A stretch of DNA of 64,000 nt from Actinomycetota bacterium (GTDB lineage: Bacteria > Actinomycetota > Acidimicrobiia > Acidimicrobiales > Aldehydirespiratoraceae): assembly GCA_029979265.1 (NCBI GenBank), contig JAPOHW010000001.1:372001-436000 (forward strand), in the 5' to 3' direction. The translations under genes and the position numbers were made by a program. Each line of letters starts with the position of its first letter. Position 1 is the stretch's first letter. Below, piece after piece: positions 10,857 through 21,149 of the stretch. The notes under the pieces are model-generated. The model was not told the DNA's origin and did not search any database. It saw only the letters and a list, made by a program, of their open reading frames with translations.

Positions 10857-12235
10857 GCGGGGCGCTCACCGAGATCCCAGTACAACCCGGTCATCACCCG
10901 AAGGGCTTCGCGGGCGATCGGTGCGAGCAGATGTTCGTCGGGCGCGTGCTGGGAGCAACCCGCATAGGAATGCGGTACCCAGACGGTCGGCACGCCGAGC
11001 AGGTCGGCGAAGATGTCGTTCGGGAGTGAGCCGCCCAGGTTGGGCAACACCGTCGGTGGTTCGCCGATCGTGTCCTCGATGGAGGCGGCGACCCATTCGA
11101 CCCAAGGATGGTCGGGGTCGAGTCGTGTTGCCATCATCGGGGTGTGCGGCACCGTCATCTCGATGGCGTGGAAGCCGTGCTCGTCGAGATGGCGTCGGAT
11201 ACCAGCCAGCATGGCGTCGGGGTCGGAGGGCACCACGAAGCGGATCTGGCAGTGAGCGCGCGCCGAGGGCGGGATCGCGTTGACCGGCTTGTCCGGGTTC
11301 CCGGTCGTGAATGCGAGTACTTCGAGTGTGTTCCACCCGAACACCCGCTCCGCCGGACTGAGGCCCGGTTCGCCCCAGTCAGTGTCGATCATCGGTGCGT
11401 CGTCACCGCCACCGACCTCGAGTTCTCGGATTGCCGCGCTCACCGATGCCGGAATGCCCTCGGGGCGAACGTCGGGTACCAGGATCTCTCCGTGCCGACC
11501 GATCATCGAGGCGATCGCATGGCTCAGGATGACGCCAGGATTTGCCAGCAGGCCTCCCCAGTTTCCCGAGTGATGGCCACCGTCGCGGAGGTCGAGGTGG
11601 AGATCGAAGTTCAGGGCCCCGCGGGTGCCCATGAAGATCGTCGGACGCTCCGGAGCCAAGCGCGGTCCGTCCGAGGCGAGCAGCACGTCGGCCGCCAGTT
11701 GCGCCCGGTGCTCGGTGCAGAACGTTCGTAGCCCGGGAGAGCCGGTCTCCTCGCCGGTCTCGAGCAGGATGGTGCTGTTGAAGCCGAGAGAACCGCGGGT
11801 CTCGAGCACGTTCGCCATTGCGGCGAGGTTGATCGTGTGCTGGCCCTTGTTGTCGGCGGTGCCCCGGCCGTACCACCGGTCGCCGGCTTCCTCGAGACGC
11901 CATGGTGATCGATCGTCACGCCACTGATCGTCGTAGCCGCGAACCACATCGCCATGGCCGTATCCGAGCACGGTCGGTCGATGGTCGGATTCGTGGCGGT
12001 GGGCGAGGAGGAATGGGGGACCGTCAGGGTCGTCCGGGTTGGGATGGACGGTTGTTGCGAAGCCGAGGTGCTCCAGCGACGGGGCGATTTCGTCCGCCAG
12101 GTAGTGGTGCAGCTCGTCCCGGCGGTCGAGTTCCTGACTCTCGGTCCGGATCGCGATGCGGCGAGCGAGCTCGGCGAAGAAGCGGCCGTCGTCGAAATAG
12201 GACTCGATACGGGCGATGGCCTCGGTGCGGGTCAC
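10853..12235 (-). CDS. M20 family dipeptidase/metallopeptidase
   Basis: VLGYGHGDVV, RGTADNKGQHTINLAA, ETGEETGSPG; GTG start overlaps downstream-strand neighbour stop. Confidence 0.9.
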   Translation of the reverse strand: MTRTEAIARIESYFDDGRFFAELARRIAIRTESQELDRRDELHHYLADEIAPSLEHLGFATTVHPNPDDPDGPPFLLAHRHESDHRPTVLGYGHGDVVRGYDDQWRDDRSPWRLEEAGDRWYGRGTADNKGQHTINLAAMANVLETRGSLGFNSTILLETGEETGSPGLRTFCTEHRAQLAADVLLASDGPRLAPERPTIFMGTRGALNFDLHLDLRDGGHHSGNWGGLLANPGVILSHAIASMIGRHGEILVPDVRPEGIPASVSAAIRELEVGGGDDAPMIDTDWGEPGLSPAERVFGWNTLEVLAFTTGNPDKPVNAIPPSARAHCQIRFVVPSDPDAMLAGIRRHLDEHGFHAIEMTVPHTPMMATRLDPDHPWVEWVAASIEDTIGEPPTVLPNLGGSLPNDIFADLLGVPTVWVPHSYAGCSQHAPDEHLLAPIAREALRVMTGLYWDLGERPA

Positions 12236-13257
12236 GAGCTGACCGTATCCGCCGAGCTCGGTGTCGAGTGGGTCGAGGTCACCCTGGTGGCGGGCTCGAC
12301 GGCTGAGATCTGGTCGACGAGTCCCCACTCGAGTGCCGTTTCCGCATCGACGGTTCGATCGAGGAGCAGCCACTCGAGGATCCGGCGGGAGCCGATACGA
12401 CGCGTGATGCTCCATGTGCCACCGACACCTGGGATGAGCCCCATCGTGACTTCGGGAAGACGAAAGCGTGTGTCCGGATCCGCAACGATCCTGCCGGCGA
12501 ATGCGGCCAACTCGATGCCGGCGCCGACGCAGGCGCCGTGGACGTGTGCGGTCGTCCGGTGGGCGATCGCCGCAAGGTGGGATGCGGGCCCGGCGGCCAT
12601 CCGGATGGCATGGGCGGTAGGGGGGTCGGCCACCGAACCGAACTCGGCCGGGTCCCCGCCTGCGCAAAACGACGAACCTTCGGCTCGCCAGACGACGAGA
12701 CGATCCTCGTCTGCACACCCTGCGAGAGCGAACGCAGCGGCGAGTTCGTCTCGGCTCTGCCGGTCGAGCAGATTGTGAAGTCGAGGGCGGGTCAACGTGA
12801 TCGTGATCTCGGTCTCGTCGGCCTCGCATCGCACGCGGGGCGCCGTGTCGTTTCGCACCCGCTGGCCGCGAGACTCGAGCCACGCTGCGTGCTCTGGCCC
12901 GGCCTGCAACATGGCGTAGGCGAGCGACTCGAGGATCAGGCCGTCGGCGAGTGATCCCGAGGCCGATCGGATCACCTGCAACGCCGTCGTGGCGGCAAGG
13001 GGCCGGTCGAGGATGGCTTGGGCCAGCGCGTCGACGTCACCGACCACGTCGGCAAGGTCGCCGTCGGCGGCAACGGTGACGACGGGAAGCGGTGCCAACC
13101 GGTCGAGTACCTGTCGCCAGCGGGCCGGATCGTCGGAGGGCGTTGCCTCGAGGATGACGACTGGCGCGTTGACGGCTGCCCCGATCTCGAAGCGCAGGTC
13201 GATCGAGTCGGTGGCAGCGACTGCGTCCCCGAGCGACCAGTGGGGCACGCCGCGCAT
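12232..13257 (-). CDS. Enoyl-CoA hydratase/isomerase family protein
   Basis: FCAGGDPAEFGS, HVHGACVGAGIELAAFAGRIVADPDTRFRLPEVTMGLIPGVGGT. Confidence 0.9.
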   Translation of the reverse strand: MRGVPHWSLGDAVAATDSIDLRFEIGAAVNAPVVILEATPSDDPARWRQVLDRLAPLPVVTVAADGDLADVVGDVDALAQAILDRPLAATTALQVIRSASGSLADGLILESLAYAMLQAGPEHAAWLESRGQRVRNDTAPRVRCEADETEITITLTRPRLHNLLDRQSRDELAAAFALAGCADEDRLVVWRAEGSSFCAGGDPAEFGSVADPPTAHAIRMAAGPASHLAAIAHRTTAHVHGACVGAGIELAAFAGRIVADPDTRFRLPEVTMGLIPGVGGTWSITRRIGSRRILEWLLLDRTVDAETALEWGLVDQISAVEPATRVTSTHSTPSSADTVSS

Positions 13258-13258
13258 G

Positions 13259-14782
13259 TCAGTCGGCGGGTCCGTCGCCGAGGTGGGCGTACTGCTCCCG
13301 CAGCACACGACGGAGGAGTTTCCCGGTGTCGTTGTGCGGGAGTTCATCGACGAAGACGATGTGGGCAGGCACCCGGCTCGATCGGAGTCGGGAACGGATC
13401 AGATCTTCGAGCTCGGCAGCCTCCGGTGCCGTGGCATCGGCCACGGCGACGAGGACGACCTGCTCTCCCCATTCACGATCGGGGACGCCGATCGCAGCTG
13501 CGTTTCGGATGTTGGGGTGCGACATCGCGACGTCTTCGATCTCGCCGGGTGACATGTTCTCGCCCCCACGAATGATGACGTCGTCGTTTCGGCCCTGCAC
13601 GAACAGAAAGCCGTCGGCATCGATGTACCCACCGTCGCGCGTGGGGAACCAGCCGTCGGCATCGAGCAGCGAGCCCTTCTCGCGATACTCCCCGGCGACC
13701 TGTTCGCCCCGCACGAAGATTCCGCCGACCTCGCCCGCAGGAAGGTCGATGCCGTCGTCATCACGGATTGCAACTTCGATGCCCGGCAGCGGTCGGCCGA
13801 CGCTTCCGAGGCGAGCGCGCTCGGTCGACTCGTCGCTGTACTGCGCAATTCGGTGCTCGTCGGGCCCGAGCAGCGCGATCGTCGAGCTGGTCTCGGTCAG
13901 CCCGTAGGCGTTCACGAAGTTGGTGATCGGAAACAGCTCGAGTGCGCGTTCGATGACGGGACGCGGCATCTTGCCGCCGCCGTACGACAACGCCTGCACC
14001 CCGAGCAGGGGCTCGCCACCCCGTTCGTCGAGGGCATCGACGATACGGGTCAGCATGGTGGGTACGACCATCGCGTGGGTCACTCCCTCGGCTTCGACGG
14101 CATCGATCCAAGCATGGGGCTCGAAGCGGGGGAGCTGGACGATCCGGCGACCGGCGTAGACCGACGACAGCATCGCTGCAACTCCGGCGATGTGATAGGG
14201 CGGAACACTGACGAGCGTGGCCTCGTCCTCGCCGGCGCCCATGAACTCGACCGTACCGAGGATGTAGGACACCAGATGTTTGTGGCGAAGGACGGCCGAC
14301 TTCGGTGTGCCGGTCGTGCCGCTGGTGAACAGCAGCACGGCGACGTCGTCGGGGTCCATGTTCCAGTCGCCCGGTTCGGCGCCGATGGTGTGGCCACCGG
14401 CTGGGTCGGCAAGAAAGTCGCCCTGTTGCACCGTCGTCACGGCGTCGATCGAGGCAAGGCGGTCGAGGTTGGTCTCGTCGGTGACGGCGACGGCACTTCC
14501 GACTCGGCCGGCCAGGGTGAGCAGGTCGTCGGACGGCAGGCGGTAGTTGAGCGGGACGTACGGCACACCGGCCCACGCCGAGCCGAACAACATGATCGGT
14601 ACGGCGTGACTTGACTCGTCGCAGAGCACCGCCGCCTCGACGCCGCTGTTGCGATAGCGACGTGCTGCTGCCTGCGCCCGGTCGAAGAGTTGGGCGTAGG
14701 TGAGACCGGTCGTCTTCGATCCGACCGCGGTCCGGTCGCCGAGACCGGAAGCCGCCATCTCGAGAAGCATCATCAGGTTCAT
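13259..14782 (-). CDS. AMP-binding CoA ligase
   Basis: VLLFTSGTTGTPKSAVLRHKH, YGLTETSST, RGGENMSPGEIEDV. Confidence 0.93.
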   Translation of the reverse strand: MNLMMLLEMAASGLGDRTAVGSKTTGLTYAQLFDRAQAAARRYRNSGVEAAVLCDESSHAVPIMLFGSAWAGVPYVPLNYRLPSDDLLTLAGRVGSAVAVTDETNLDRLASIDAVTTVQQGDFLADPAGGHTIGAEPGDWNMDPDDVAVLLFTSGTTGTPKSAVLRHKHLVSYILGTVEFMGAGEDEATLVSVPPYHIAGVAAMLSSVYAGRRIVQLPRFEPHAWIDAVEAEGVTHAMVVPTMLTRIVDALDERGGEPLLGVQALSYGGGKMPRPVIERALELFPITNFVNAYGLTETSSTIALLGPDEHRIAQYSDESTERARLGSVGRPLPGIEVAIRDDDGIDLPAGEVGGIFVRGEQVAGEYREKGSLLDADGWFPTRDGGYIDADGFLFVQGRNDDVIIRGGENMSPGEIEDVAMSHPNIRNAAAIGVPDREWGEQVVLVAVADATAPEAAELEDLIRSRLRSSRVPAHIVFVDELPHNDTGKLLRRVLREQYAHLGDGPAD

Positions 14783-14803
14783 GACGGGCTCCCCGGCGCG
14801 CGA

Positions 14804-15109
14804 TCAGTCCGAGGCAGGAAGGGTCTTGGCTTGGGCGATCACCAGTGCCTCGCCGTCTGCAGCAAGGGATCCGTCGCCCGCCTTCGTTGCCAGGATCTCG
14901 ATGGTGCCGGCTTCGTTGCTGTAACGCTTTCCGAGCTGTGTTCCGTCCGCTGCGCCATCGGCTGGAGCACCATCGATCGAACCGGTGCCGGCTGCAACCA
15001 TCGCAGCGCCGCCGCACGTCAGGTCGACCTCGCCAGCTCCCTTCACCACGATCACCTCCGTTGTGCACACCGTGCTCTGGAAGCGGGCTCCCGCCTTCAA
15101 ATCGACCAT
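14804..15109 (-). CDS. Small conserved protein of unknown function linked to CoA ligase
   Basis: 101 aa MVDLKAGARFQSTVCTTEVIVVKGAGEVDLTCGGAAMV...; GGGGG SD-like sequence upstream on minus strand. Confidence 0.7.
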   Translation of the reverse strand: MVDLKAGARFQSTVCTTEVIVVKGAGEVDLTCGGAAMVAAGTGSIDGAPADGAADGTQLGKRYSNEAGTIEILATKAGDGSLAADGEALVIAQAKTLPASD

Positions 15110-15137
15110 CGTTGTTCCCCCAAGGGTTCGCGTTCGC

Positions 15138-15153
15138 TTCCGCTGCAGCGGAA
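15138..15153. promoter_or_regulatory. 16-bp perfect palindrome TTCCGCTGCAGCGGAA in divergent intergenic region
   Basis: Read directly between minus-strand 15109 start and plus-strand 15223 start. Confidence 0.55.
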
Positions 15154-15222
15154 TGTGCCAGTTTGCCTTCCGCAGCCCGGCCGCGAAAGTCGACATCGTC
15201 ACAGAGTCGCTACGGTGCGGCC

Positions 15223-16458
15223 ATGGCGGACTCCGATGTCGCACGCTGGGCCGCAAGTGGTGCCATGGCGCTCACCGGACGACCCGACGGGCCACCGTTG
15301 GTTACACCGGCCGGTGTCGTCAACGCGGCTGTGTCGACGGCACAGTCGGTTGCGACTGCGACAGGTCGATTCGGGACGGTTGTGCACCTCGATGGGCCCG
15401 CCCTTCTCGGCGAGCGCGCCGCGCTTGCCGGCATGGAACGGCAGGGATCGGTGTCGGTGGGCGGCGCTGCGCGGTTCGAGCGGGCCGCCGATGGGTGGAT
15501 TGTTCTCAACCTGCCGAGACACGACGACATCGCCGCCCTGCCGGCACTGCTCGAGGCCGACATCGATCCCCAGGATTGGTGCGGGGTGAGCGAACGTATC
15601 GCGTTGCGTTCGGCGGCCGACCTTGTCGATCGGGGCCGGTTGTTGGGAGTGGCGATCGCTCGGCCCGACGAGCGCCGTCGCGTGGACGGGCCCGGTCGGG
15701 TGCTGCTCGATGGCCCGGCCCGGTCGGTGAACGTTCGGCCACTCGTCATCGACCTCACGTCGCTGTGGGCGGGCCCCCTCGCCGGCTCGATTCTCGCCGC
15801 CGCCGGCGCGCGGGTGATCAAGATCGAGGGCCGGAACCGTCCTGACGGAGCGCGGCTCGGGCCTGCGTCGTTCTTCGATCTGATGAACAGCGGGAAGGAG
15901 ATGCTCGCCCTCGACCTGCGCGATCGGGCTGACGTGCGTCTCCTGCAGCGGTTGATCGGTGCTGCCGACCTCGTGATCGAGGGATCGCGGCCGAGAGCGA
16001 TGGAGCAGATCGGCATCGAGCCGGCGCAGGTGGTCACCGACGCCGCAACATCATGGTTGTCGATCACCGGTCACGGACGAGTGGAGGCACCGGAGCGGGT
16101 GGGGTTCGGTGACGATGCAGCGGTTGCCGGCGGGATCTGGGTCGAGGAACCGGATGGCCCGCTGTTCGTCGCCGATGCCGTCGCCGACCCGTTGACCGGC
16201 CTCGTGGCCGGTGCGCTCGGTGCTGAGCTTCTCGCCGCTGATCGGGCCGCCCTGGTCGAGACACCCCTGTCTCAGGTTGCGGCCTGGGCACGGCGACCGA
16301 ATGTGACTGCTCCGGTCCGCGCAACACCGGACCGACGCTGGCACGTGGTCGCCCCCGAGGGCGTGGTCGCCGTGTCGCCGCCGAGTGCTCGGATGGCGAG
16401 ACGTCGAGCGGCGCCGCTCGATGCGCACGGACCCGCACTGCGCGAGGAGTTCGCCTAG
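15223..16458 (+). CDS. CaiB/BaiF-type CoA transferase family protein
   Basis: VIDLTSLWAGPLAGSILAAAGARVIKIEG... DLMNSGKEMLALDLRD typical of family III CoA transferases. Confidence 0.88.
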   Translation: MADSDVARWAASGAMALTGRPDGPPLVTPAGVVNAAVSTAQSVATATGRFGTVVHLDGPALLGERAALAGMERQGSVSVGGAARFERAADGWIVLNLPRHDDIAALPALLEADIDPQDWCGVSERIALRSAADLVDRGRLLGVAIARPDERRRVDGPGRVLLDGPARSVNVRPLVIDLTSLWAGPLAGSILAAAGARVIKIEGRNRPDGARLGPASFFDLMNSGKEMLALDLRDRADVRLLQRLIGAADLVIEGSRPRAMEQIGIEPAQVVTDAATSWLSITGHGRVEAPERVGFGDDAAVAGGIWVEEPDGPLFVADAVADPLTGLVAGALGAELLAADRAALVETPLSQVAAWARRPNVTAPVRATPDRRWHVVAPEGVVAVSPPSARMARRRAAPLDAHGPALREEFA

Positions 16459-16469
16459 GGTCCGTCGCC

Positions 16470-17120
16470 ATGGGTGATCCTCGGACTCTCGGGAGCGGAA
16501 AGGCACGCGCCGCCGATGGTCGTGTCGCGGGCCGCCGTGGGCAGGCGACCAGGCAACGGTTGCTCGATGCCACGAGCGCTGCGGTGGCCGAAGGTCGGTA
16601 TCGCGACCTCACCGTGGTCGATGTGTCACGGCGGGCCGAGACGAGTCCGGCCACCTTCTACCAATACTTTCCCGATATCGAGTCGGCAGTGTTGTCGTTG
16701 CTCGACGAGCTCACCGACTCCGGCGGGCATCGGCTCCGCACGCTCGTCACCGAAGCGTCGTGGGAGGGAGATGCGGCCGCCAAAGGACTGGCCCACGGTT
16801 TCATGGCCTTCTTCCACGAGCATGGCAATCTGCTCCGGGTCTGTGACCTTGCTGCGCTGGAGGGCGACGATCGCTTCCGTCAACTCCGTACCCGGCTCTT
16901 CAACGGCGTGTTCCTCGCACTCCAGGATCTCGCCCACGAGGCCCGTGCAACCGGGGAGATTCCTCCGGAATCGTCTCCGGGAGCGATCGCCTCGGTGTTG
17001 ACCACCATGCTCGCCCATGTGAGTGCGCATCAGCCCGGGTTCGAGGCGTGGGGCGTGCCGTCGAACGAGCTTGCAGAGACCATGGCGTCGGTGATCGAGC
17101 GTTCGCTGTACTGGAACTGA
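16470..17120 (+). CDS. TetR/AcrR family transcriptional regulator
   Basis: RQRLLDATSAAVAEGRYRDLTVVDVSRRAETSPATFYQYFPDIESAV HTH. Confidence 0.92.
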   Translation: MGDPRTLGSGKARAADGRVAGRRGQATRQRLLDATSAAVAEGRYRDLTVVDVSRRAETSPATFYQYFPDIESAVLSLLDELTDSGGHRLRTLVTEASWEGDAAAKGLAHGFMAFFHEHGNLLRVCDLAALEGDDRFRQLRTRLFNGVFLALQDLAHEARATGEIPPESSPGAIASVLTTMLAHVSAHQPGFEAWGVPSNELAETMASVIERSLYWN

Positions 17121-17216
17121 ACGGAACTCTGGTCCAAGGGGTCGAGACAACAGGTGGGGCAGCCTCGACGACGCCCTTCTCGCACGGATCGGGGACCCGC
17201 TCTATCGTCGGCGGCC

Positions 17217-18713
17217 ATGGCCGACCCGACCGATTGGGACCCAACCCTCGACGACCTCGCCGTGCGGCGAGCCGAGGCGCACGCGATGGGCGGTGCCGAG
17301 AAGGTGGCACAACGACATGCCGCGGGTCGTCTCGATGCCCGGCAGCGGATTGCCGACTTGGTCGATGAGGGCTCGTTCACCGAAATCGGGGCGCTGTCCG
17401 GGGCTGCACCCGCGGATGCCCTCGTCGCCGGGATCGGGATGATCGAGGGCCGTCCCGTCGCCGTCGGGGCCGAGGACTTCACCACGCTTGGTGGCTCGAT
17501 CGGCCCGGCGGCGTCACGCAAGCGTTGGCGCCTCGCCGATGTTGCTCGGCGTGAACGAGTGCCGCTGGTGATGTTGCTCGAAGGCGCTGGCCATCGGCCC
17601 CCGATGCCGGGTGATCCGGGTGGCAGCGGGCCCGGCGACCTCGGTGCGCAGGGCAGTCTCTCGGGGTTGGTCCCCATGATCACCGGTGTGATGGGCGCAT
17701 CGGCCGGACATGGTGCGATCACGGCTCCGCTGTGCGACTTCTCGTTGATGACACCTGACGGTGCGATCTTCACCGCAGGTCCCCCGGTGGTGAAGGCGGC
17801 GCTCGGGGAGGACGTCTCCAAGGGTGAGCTCGGTGGTCCCGGCGTGGCGATTGCGAGCGGGGTGATTCACAACGTGTGTGCCGACGACGAGTCGCTGCTC
17901 CGCGACATCCGAACCTATCTGTCGTTCTTCGGCTCGTCGGCATGGGAGCGCCCACCATGGGTCGACACCGGTGATCTCGGTCCTCGTTCGCTCGACGATC
18001 TTCTGTCGATCATTCCCCGGGATGCACAGGCGTCCTACGACATGCGCCTGGCCCTGTCACAGTTGGTCGATGGTGGAGGCTTCTTCCAGGTGCAGCCGGA
18101 TTTCGGCCCGTCGATCATCTGTGCGCTCGGCCGCATCGGTGGCGATGCCGTCGGGATCGTGGCGAACCAGCCAGCGGTGCTCGCAGGTTCGATCGATGCT
18201 GATGCCGCCGACAAGGCCGCGCATTTCATCCAGGTGTGCGACAGCTTCCATCTGCCACTCGTGTTCCTGGCCGACACTCCCGGTGTCCTGGCAGGGCGGA
18301 TCGCCGAGCGAGCCGGGGTGTTGCGAGCTGGTGCCAGGATGTTCGCAGCGCAGACGAGGGCCCGGACGGTCAAGATTCATGTGACGCTCCGAAAGGCCTA
18401 CGGCTTCGGATCCAGCGTGATGGCCATGAATCCGTTCGACGAGCAAACTCTCAGCCTTGGCTTTCCTGGTGCCACCCTGGGTGCGATGGGTTCGTCGGGT
18501 GCTGCGAACGCGATGGGGGCCGATGATCAGACCCGAGCCGATCTTCACGCAGCTGAGAACGAGTCGAGTTACCGATCGGCCAATGGGTTGAGTTTCGACG
18601 ATCTGATCGATCCCCGTGACCTTCGCAACAAGGTGCTAGCCGGACTGGCTGCGTCGGCTCGGCGTCGCAGCGCCGCTGCGGAGCCGGTAGCGCGCATCGG
18701 TATCACGCCCTGA
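17217..18713 (+). CDS. Acyl-CoA carboxylase subunit beta (carboxyltransferase)
   Basis: AAGRLDARQRIADLVDEGSFTEIGAL, HLPLVFLADTPGVLAGRIAE, VTLRKAYGFGSSVM. Confidence 0.92.
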   Translation: MADPTDWDPTLDDLAVRRAEAHAMGGAEKVAQRHAAGRLDARQRIADLVDEGSFTEIGALSGAAPADALVAGIGMIEGRPVAVGAEDFTTLGGSIGPAASRKRWRLADVARRERVPLVMLLEGAGHRPPMPGDPGGSGPGDLGAQGSLSGLVPMITGVMGASAGHGAITAPLCDFSLMTPDGAIFTAGPPVVKAALGEDVSKGELGGPGVAIASGVIHNVCADDESLLRDIRTYLSFFGSSAWERPPWVDTGDLGPRSLDDLLSIIPRDAQASYDMRLALSQLVDGGGFFQVQPDFGPSIICALGRIGGDAVGIVANQPAVLAGSIDADAADKAAHFIQVCDSFHLPLVFLADTPGVLAGRIAERAGVLRAGARMFAAQTRARTVKIHVTLRKAYGFGSSVMAMNPFDEQTLSLGFPGATLGAMGSSGAANAMGADDQTRADLHAAENESSYRSANGLSFDDLIDPRDLRNKVLAGLAASARRRSAAAEPVARIGITP

Positions 18714-18747
18714 CCACTGCGATCGGCAGTGTGGCTGCAGTGGCGGC

Positions 18748-19869
18748 TCAGCCGAGCCGGTCGATGCAGTAGTCGAGGCAGGCAGTGAGTGCCTGTGTGT
18801 CGGCTGGGTCGATCGCTGGGAACATGCCGATTCGAAGCTGGTTTCGACCGAGTTTGCGGTACCCGTTCACGTCGACGATGCCGTTCGCACGCAGCACGTC
18901 GTCCAACACGTCGGCATCGATCGACGCATCGAAGTCGATGGTGGCCACGACCTTGGAGCGTTGCGTTTCGACCTGCACGAACGGTTCGGCAGCATCCGAG
19001 CGGTCGGCCCAGCCGTAGAGGATCTCAGCCGATGTGGCGGATCGTCCGGCCGACCACGACAGGCCACCGTTCTCGTTGAACCAGTTGACCGTCTGAGCGG
19101 TGAGGAAGACGGTGGCCAGCGCCGGAGTGTTGTACGTCTGGTCCTTGCGAGAGTTGTCGAGCGCGGTCTTCAGATCGAGTGACGGTGGGATGTAACGCCC
19201 CGAGGCGGCGATTCGCTCGATGCGTTCGACGGCCGCAGGAGAGACCATGGCGATCCAAAGGCCCCCGTCGCCGGCCAGCGCCTTTTGGGGCGCGAAGTAG
19301 TAGACGTCGGTTGCCTCGGCATCGAACATCAGGCCACCCGCCCCCGACGTGGCGTCGACCAGCATCAACTGGTCCCCCGTGCTCACCCGAACCGGGTCGA
19401 GCATCACGCCCGTCGACGTTTCGTTGTGGGTGTAGCAGATGGCGTCGACCCCATCGACCGATTCGAGCGGTGGGTGCGTCCCCATGGCCGATTCCGAAAC
19501 CGACGGGGCCTCGAGGTGGGGCGCCATCGAAACAGCCGTGCCGAACTTGCTCCCGAACTCGCCGAACGACAGGTGATGCGATCTGTGCTCGATGAGCGAG
19601 AACACGGCAGCATCCCAAAAGCCGGTGGAACCTCCGTTGCCGCACACGATCTCGTAGCCGTCGGGGGCGCGGAGCAACTCGGCGATGCCGTTGCGCAGTT
19701 CGGCGACCATCAGCTTGACCGGCATTTGACGGTGCGACGTGCCCATGTAGTCGGTGGCTCGACGGGCCAACGCTTCGAGCGTCTCGGGACGAACCTTGGT
19801 CGGGCCGGAGCCGAATCGGCCATCTTCGGGCAGGAGGTCGGCGGGGATGACGATGTCAGGCGTGCTCAC
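18748..19869 (-). CDS. serC: Phosphoserine transaminase
   Basis: FGSGPTKVRPETLEAL, GNGGSTGFWDAA, YFAPQKALAGDGGLWIA. Confidence 0.9.
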   Translation of the reverse strand: MSTPDIVIPADLLPEDGRFGSGPTKVRPETLEALARRATDYMGTSHRQMPVKLMVAELRNGIAELLRAPDGYEIVCGNGGSTGFWDAAVFSLIEHRSHHLSFGEFGSKFGTAVSMAPHLEAPSVSESAMGTHPPLESVDGVDAICYTHNETSTGVMLDPVRVSTGDQLMLVDATSGAGGLMFDAEATDVYYFAPQKALAGDGGLWIAMVSPAAVERIERIAASGRYIPPSLDLKTALDNSRKDQTYNTPALATVFLTAQTVNWFNENGGLSWSAGRSATSAEILYGWADRSDAAEPFVQVETQRSKVVATIDFDASIDADVLDDVLRANGIVDVNGYRKLGRNQLRIGMFPAIDPADTQALTACLDYCIDRLG

Positions 19870-19952
19870 GGTCTCTCAGCGTGTCAGCTGTGGCGACAAA
19901 ACGGCGCGTATTTGCAGCGAAATCCGCGGCGGCGGTTCAGTAGCCTGATCAC

Positions 19953-21149
19953 ATGAGTCTCGATCGGATCTCGCGCCGCGTCGGCGCCATCGCCCCGTCG
20001 GCCACCCTTGCCGTCTCCAACAAGGCCAAGGCCATGAAAGCGGCTGGTGAGAACGTCATCGGCTTCGGGGCGGGCGAGCCGGACTTCGCCACACCACAGC
20101 ACATCGTCGAAGCCGCCATCGCCGCGTGTTCCGACCCTGCGATGCACAAGTACAGCGCTGTTGGCGGTCTGCCCGAGTTGAAAGAAGCGATTGCAGCCAA
20201 GACGATGCGTGACAGCGGCTATGCCGTCGAGCCATCGCAGGTCCTGGTCACGAATGGTGGGAAGCATGCGGTCTACAACTGCTTCGAAGCTCTGCTCAAT
20301 CCGGGTGAAGAAGTGCTCCTCCCGACCCCGTACTGGACGACCTATCCGGAGCCGATCGCGCTGGCCGGTGGCGTCACCGTGCCGCTGATCACCACTGCCG
20401 AAGGAGGCTTCCGGGTCACGGTCGAGCAACTCGAGGCCGCACGCACGCCCAACACCAAGGCGCTCGTGTTCGTGTCACCGTCGAACCCGACGGGCGCCAT
20501 CTATCCCGAAGAGGAGATCCGTGCGATTGGGCTCTGGGCGGCCGAGCACGGCATCTGGGTGATTGCGGACGAGATCTACGAACACCTGGTCTACGGCGAC
20601 AATGCGTTCCATTCGATCGCAACGCGCTGTCCCGAGATCGGTGATCGGATGATCGTCCTCAACGGGGTGGCCAAGACCTACGCCATGACCGGGTGGCGGG
20701 TTGGGTGGATGATCGGCCCTGCCGACCTCGTGAAGGCGGCACAGAATCTGCAATCGCACTCCACCAGCAATGTTGCAAATGTTGCGCAGGCGGCGGCGCT
20801 CGCTGCAGTGTCGGGTCCACTCGATGCGGTGCACGAGATGCGCGAGGCCTTCGACCGCCGGCGCATGACCATGTACTCGATGTTGTCGGGGATCGAGGGA
20901 GTGCTGTGCCCCGAGCCCCAGGGAGCGTTTTACGCCTACCCCGACTTCTCTGCACGGCTCGGAGGAGAGATCCGAGGCCACCAGGTCGCCACCACTCTCG
21001 ATCTGGCCGACGTGTTGCTCGAGCAGGCCAAGGTCGCCATCGTGCCCGGTGAAGCCTTCGGTGTCGGCGGTGGTGCCCGCCTCTCATTTGCGCTGGGCGA
21101 CGACGACCTCGCAGAAGGCGTCGCCCGCATCGCCGATTTTCTGTCGTGA
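19953..21149 (+). CDS. Pyridoxal phosphate-dependent (aspartate-type) aminotransferase
   Basis: [42 protein letters not shown]. Confidence 0.93.
   Translation: MSLDRISRRVGAIAPSATLAVSNKAKAMKAAGENVIGFGAGEPDFATPQHIVEAAIAACSDPAMHKYSAVGGLPELKEAIAAKTMRDSGYAVEPSQVLVTNGGKHAVYNCFEALLNPGEEVLLPTPYWTTYPEPIALAGGVTVPLITTAEGGFRVTVEQLEAARTPNTKALVFVSPSNPTGAIYPEEEIRAIGLWAAEHGIWVIADEIYEHLVYGDNAFHSIATRCPEIGDRMIVLNGVAKTYAMTGWRVGWMIGPADLVKAAQNLQSHSTSNVANVAQAAALAAVSGPLDAVHEMREAFDRRRMTMYSMLSGIEGVLCPEPQGAFYAYPDFSARLGGEIRGHQVATTLDLADVLLEQAKVAIVPGEAFGVGGGARLSFALGDDDLAEGVARIADFLS

Noticed and set aside
18715-18731. Hairpin CACTGC-GATCG-GCAGTG between convergent acyl-CoA carboxylase and serC
   Set aside because: Short 6-bp stem without T tract; probably an ordinary terminator, not reported as a finding.
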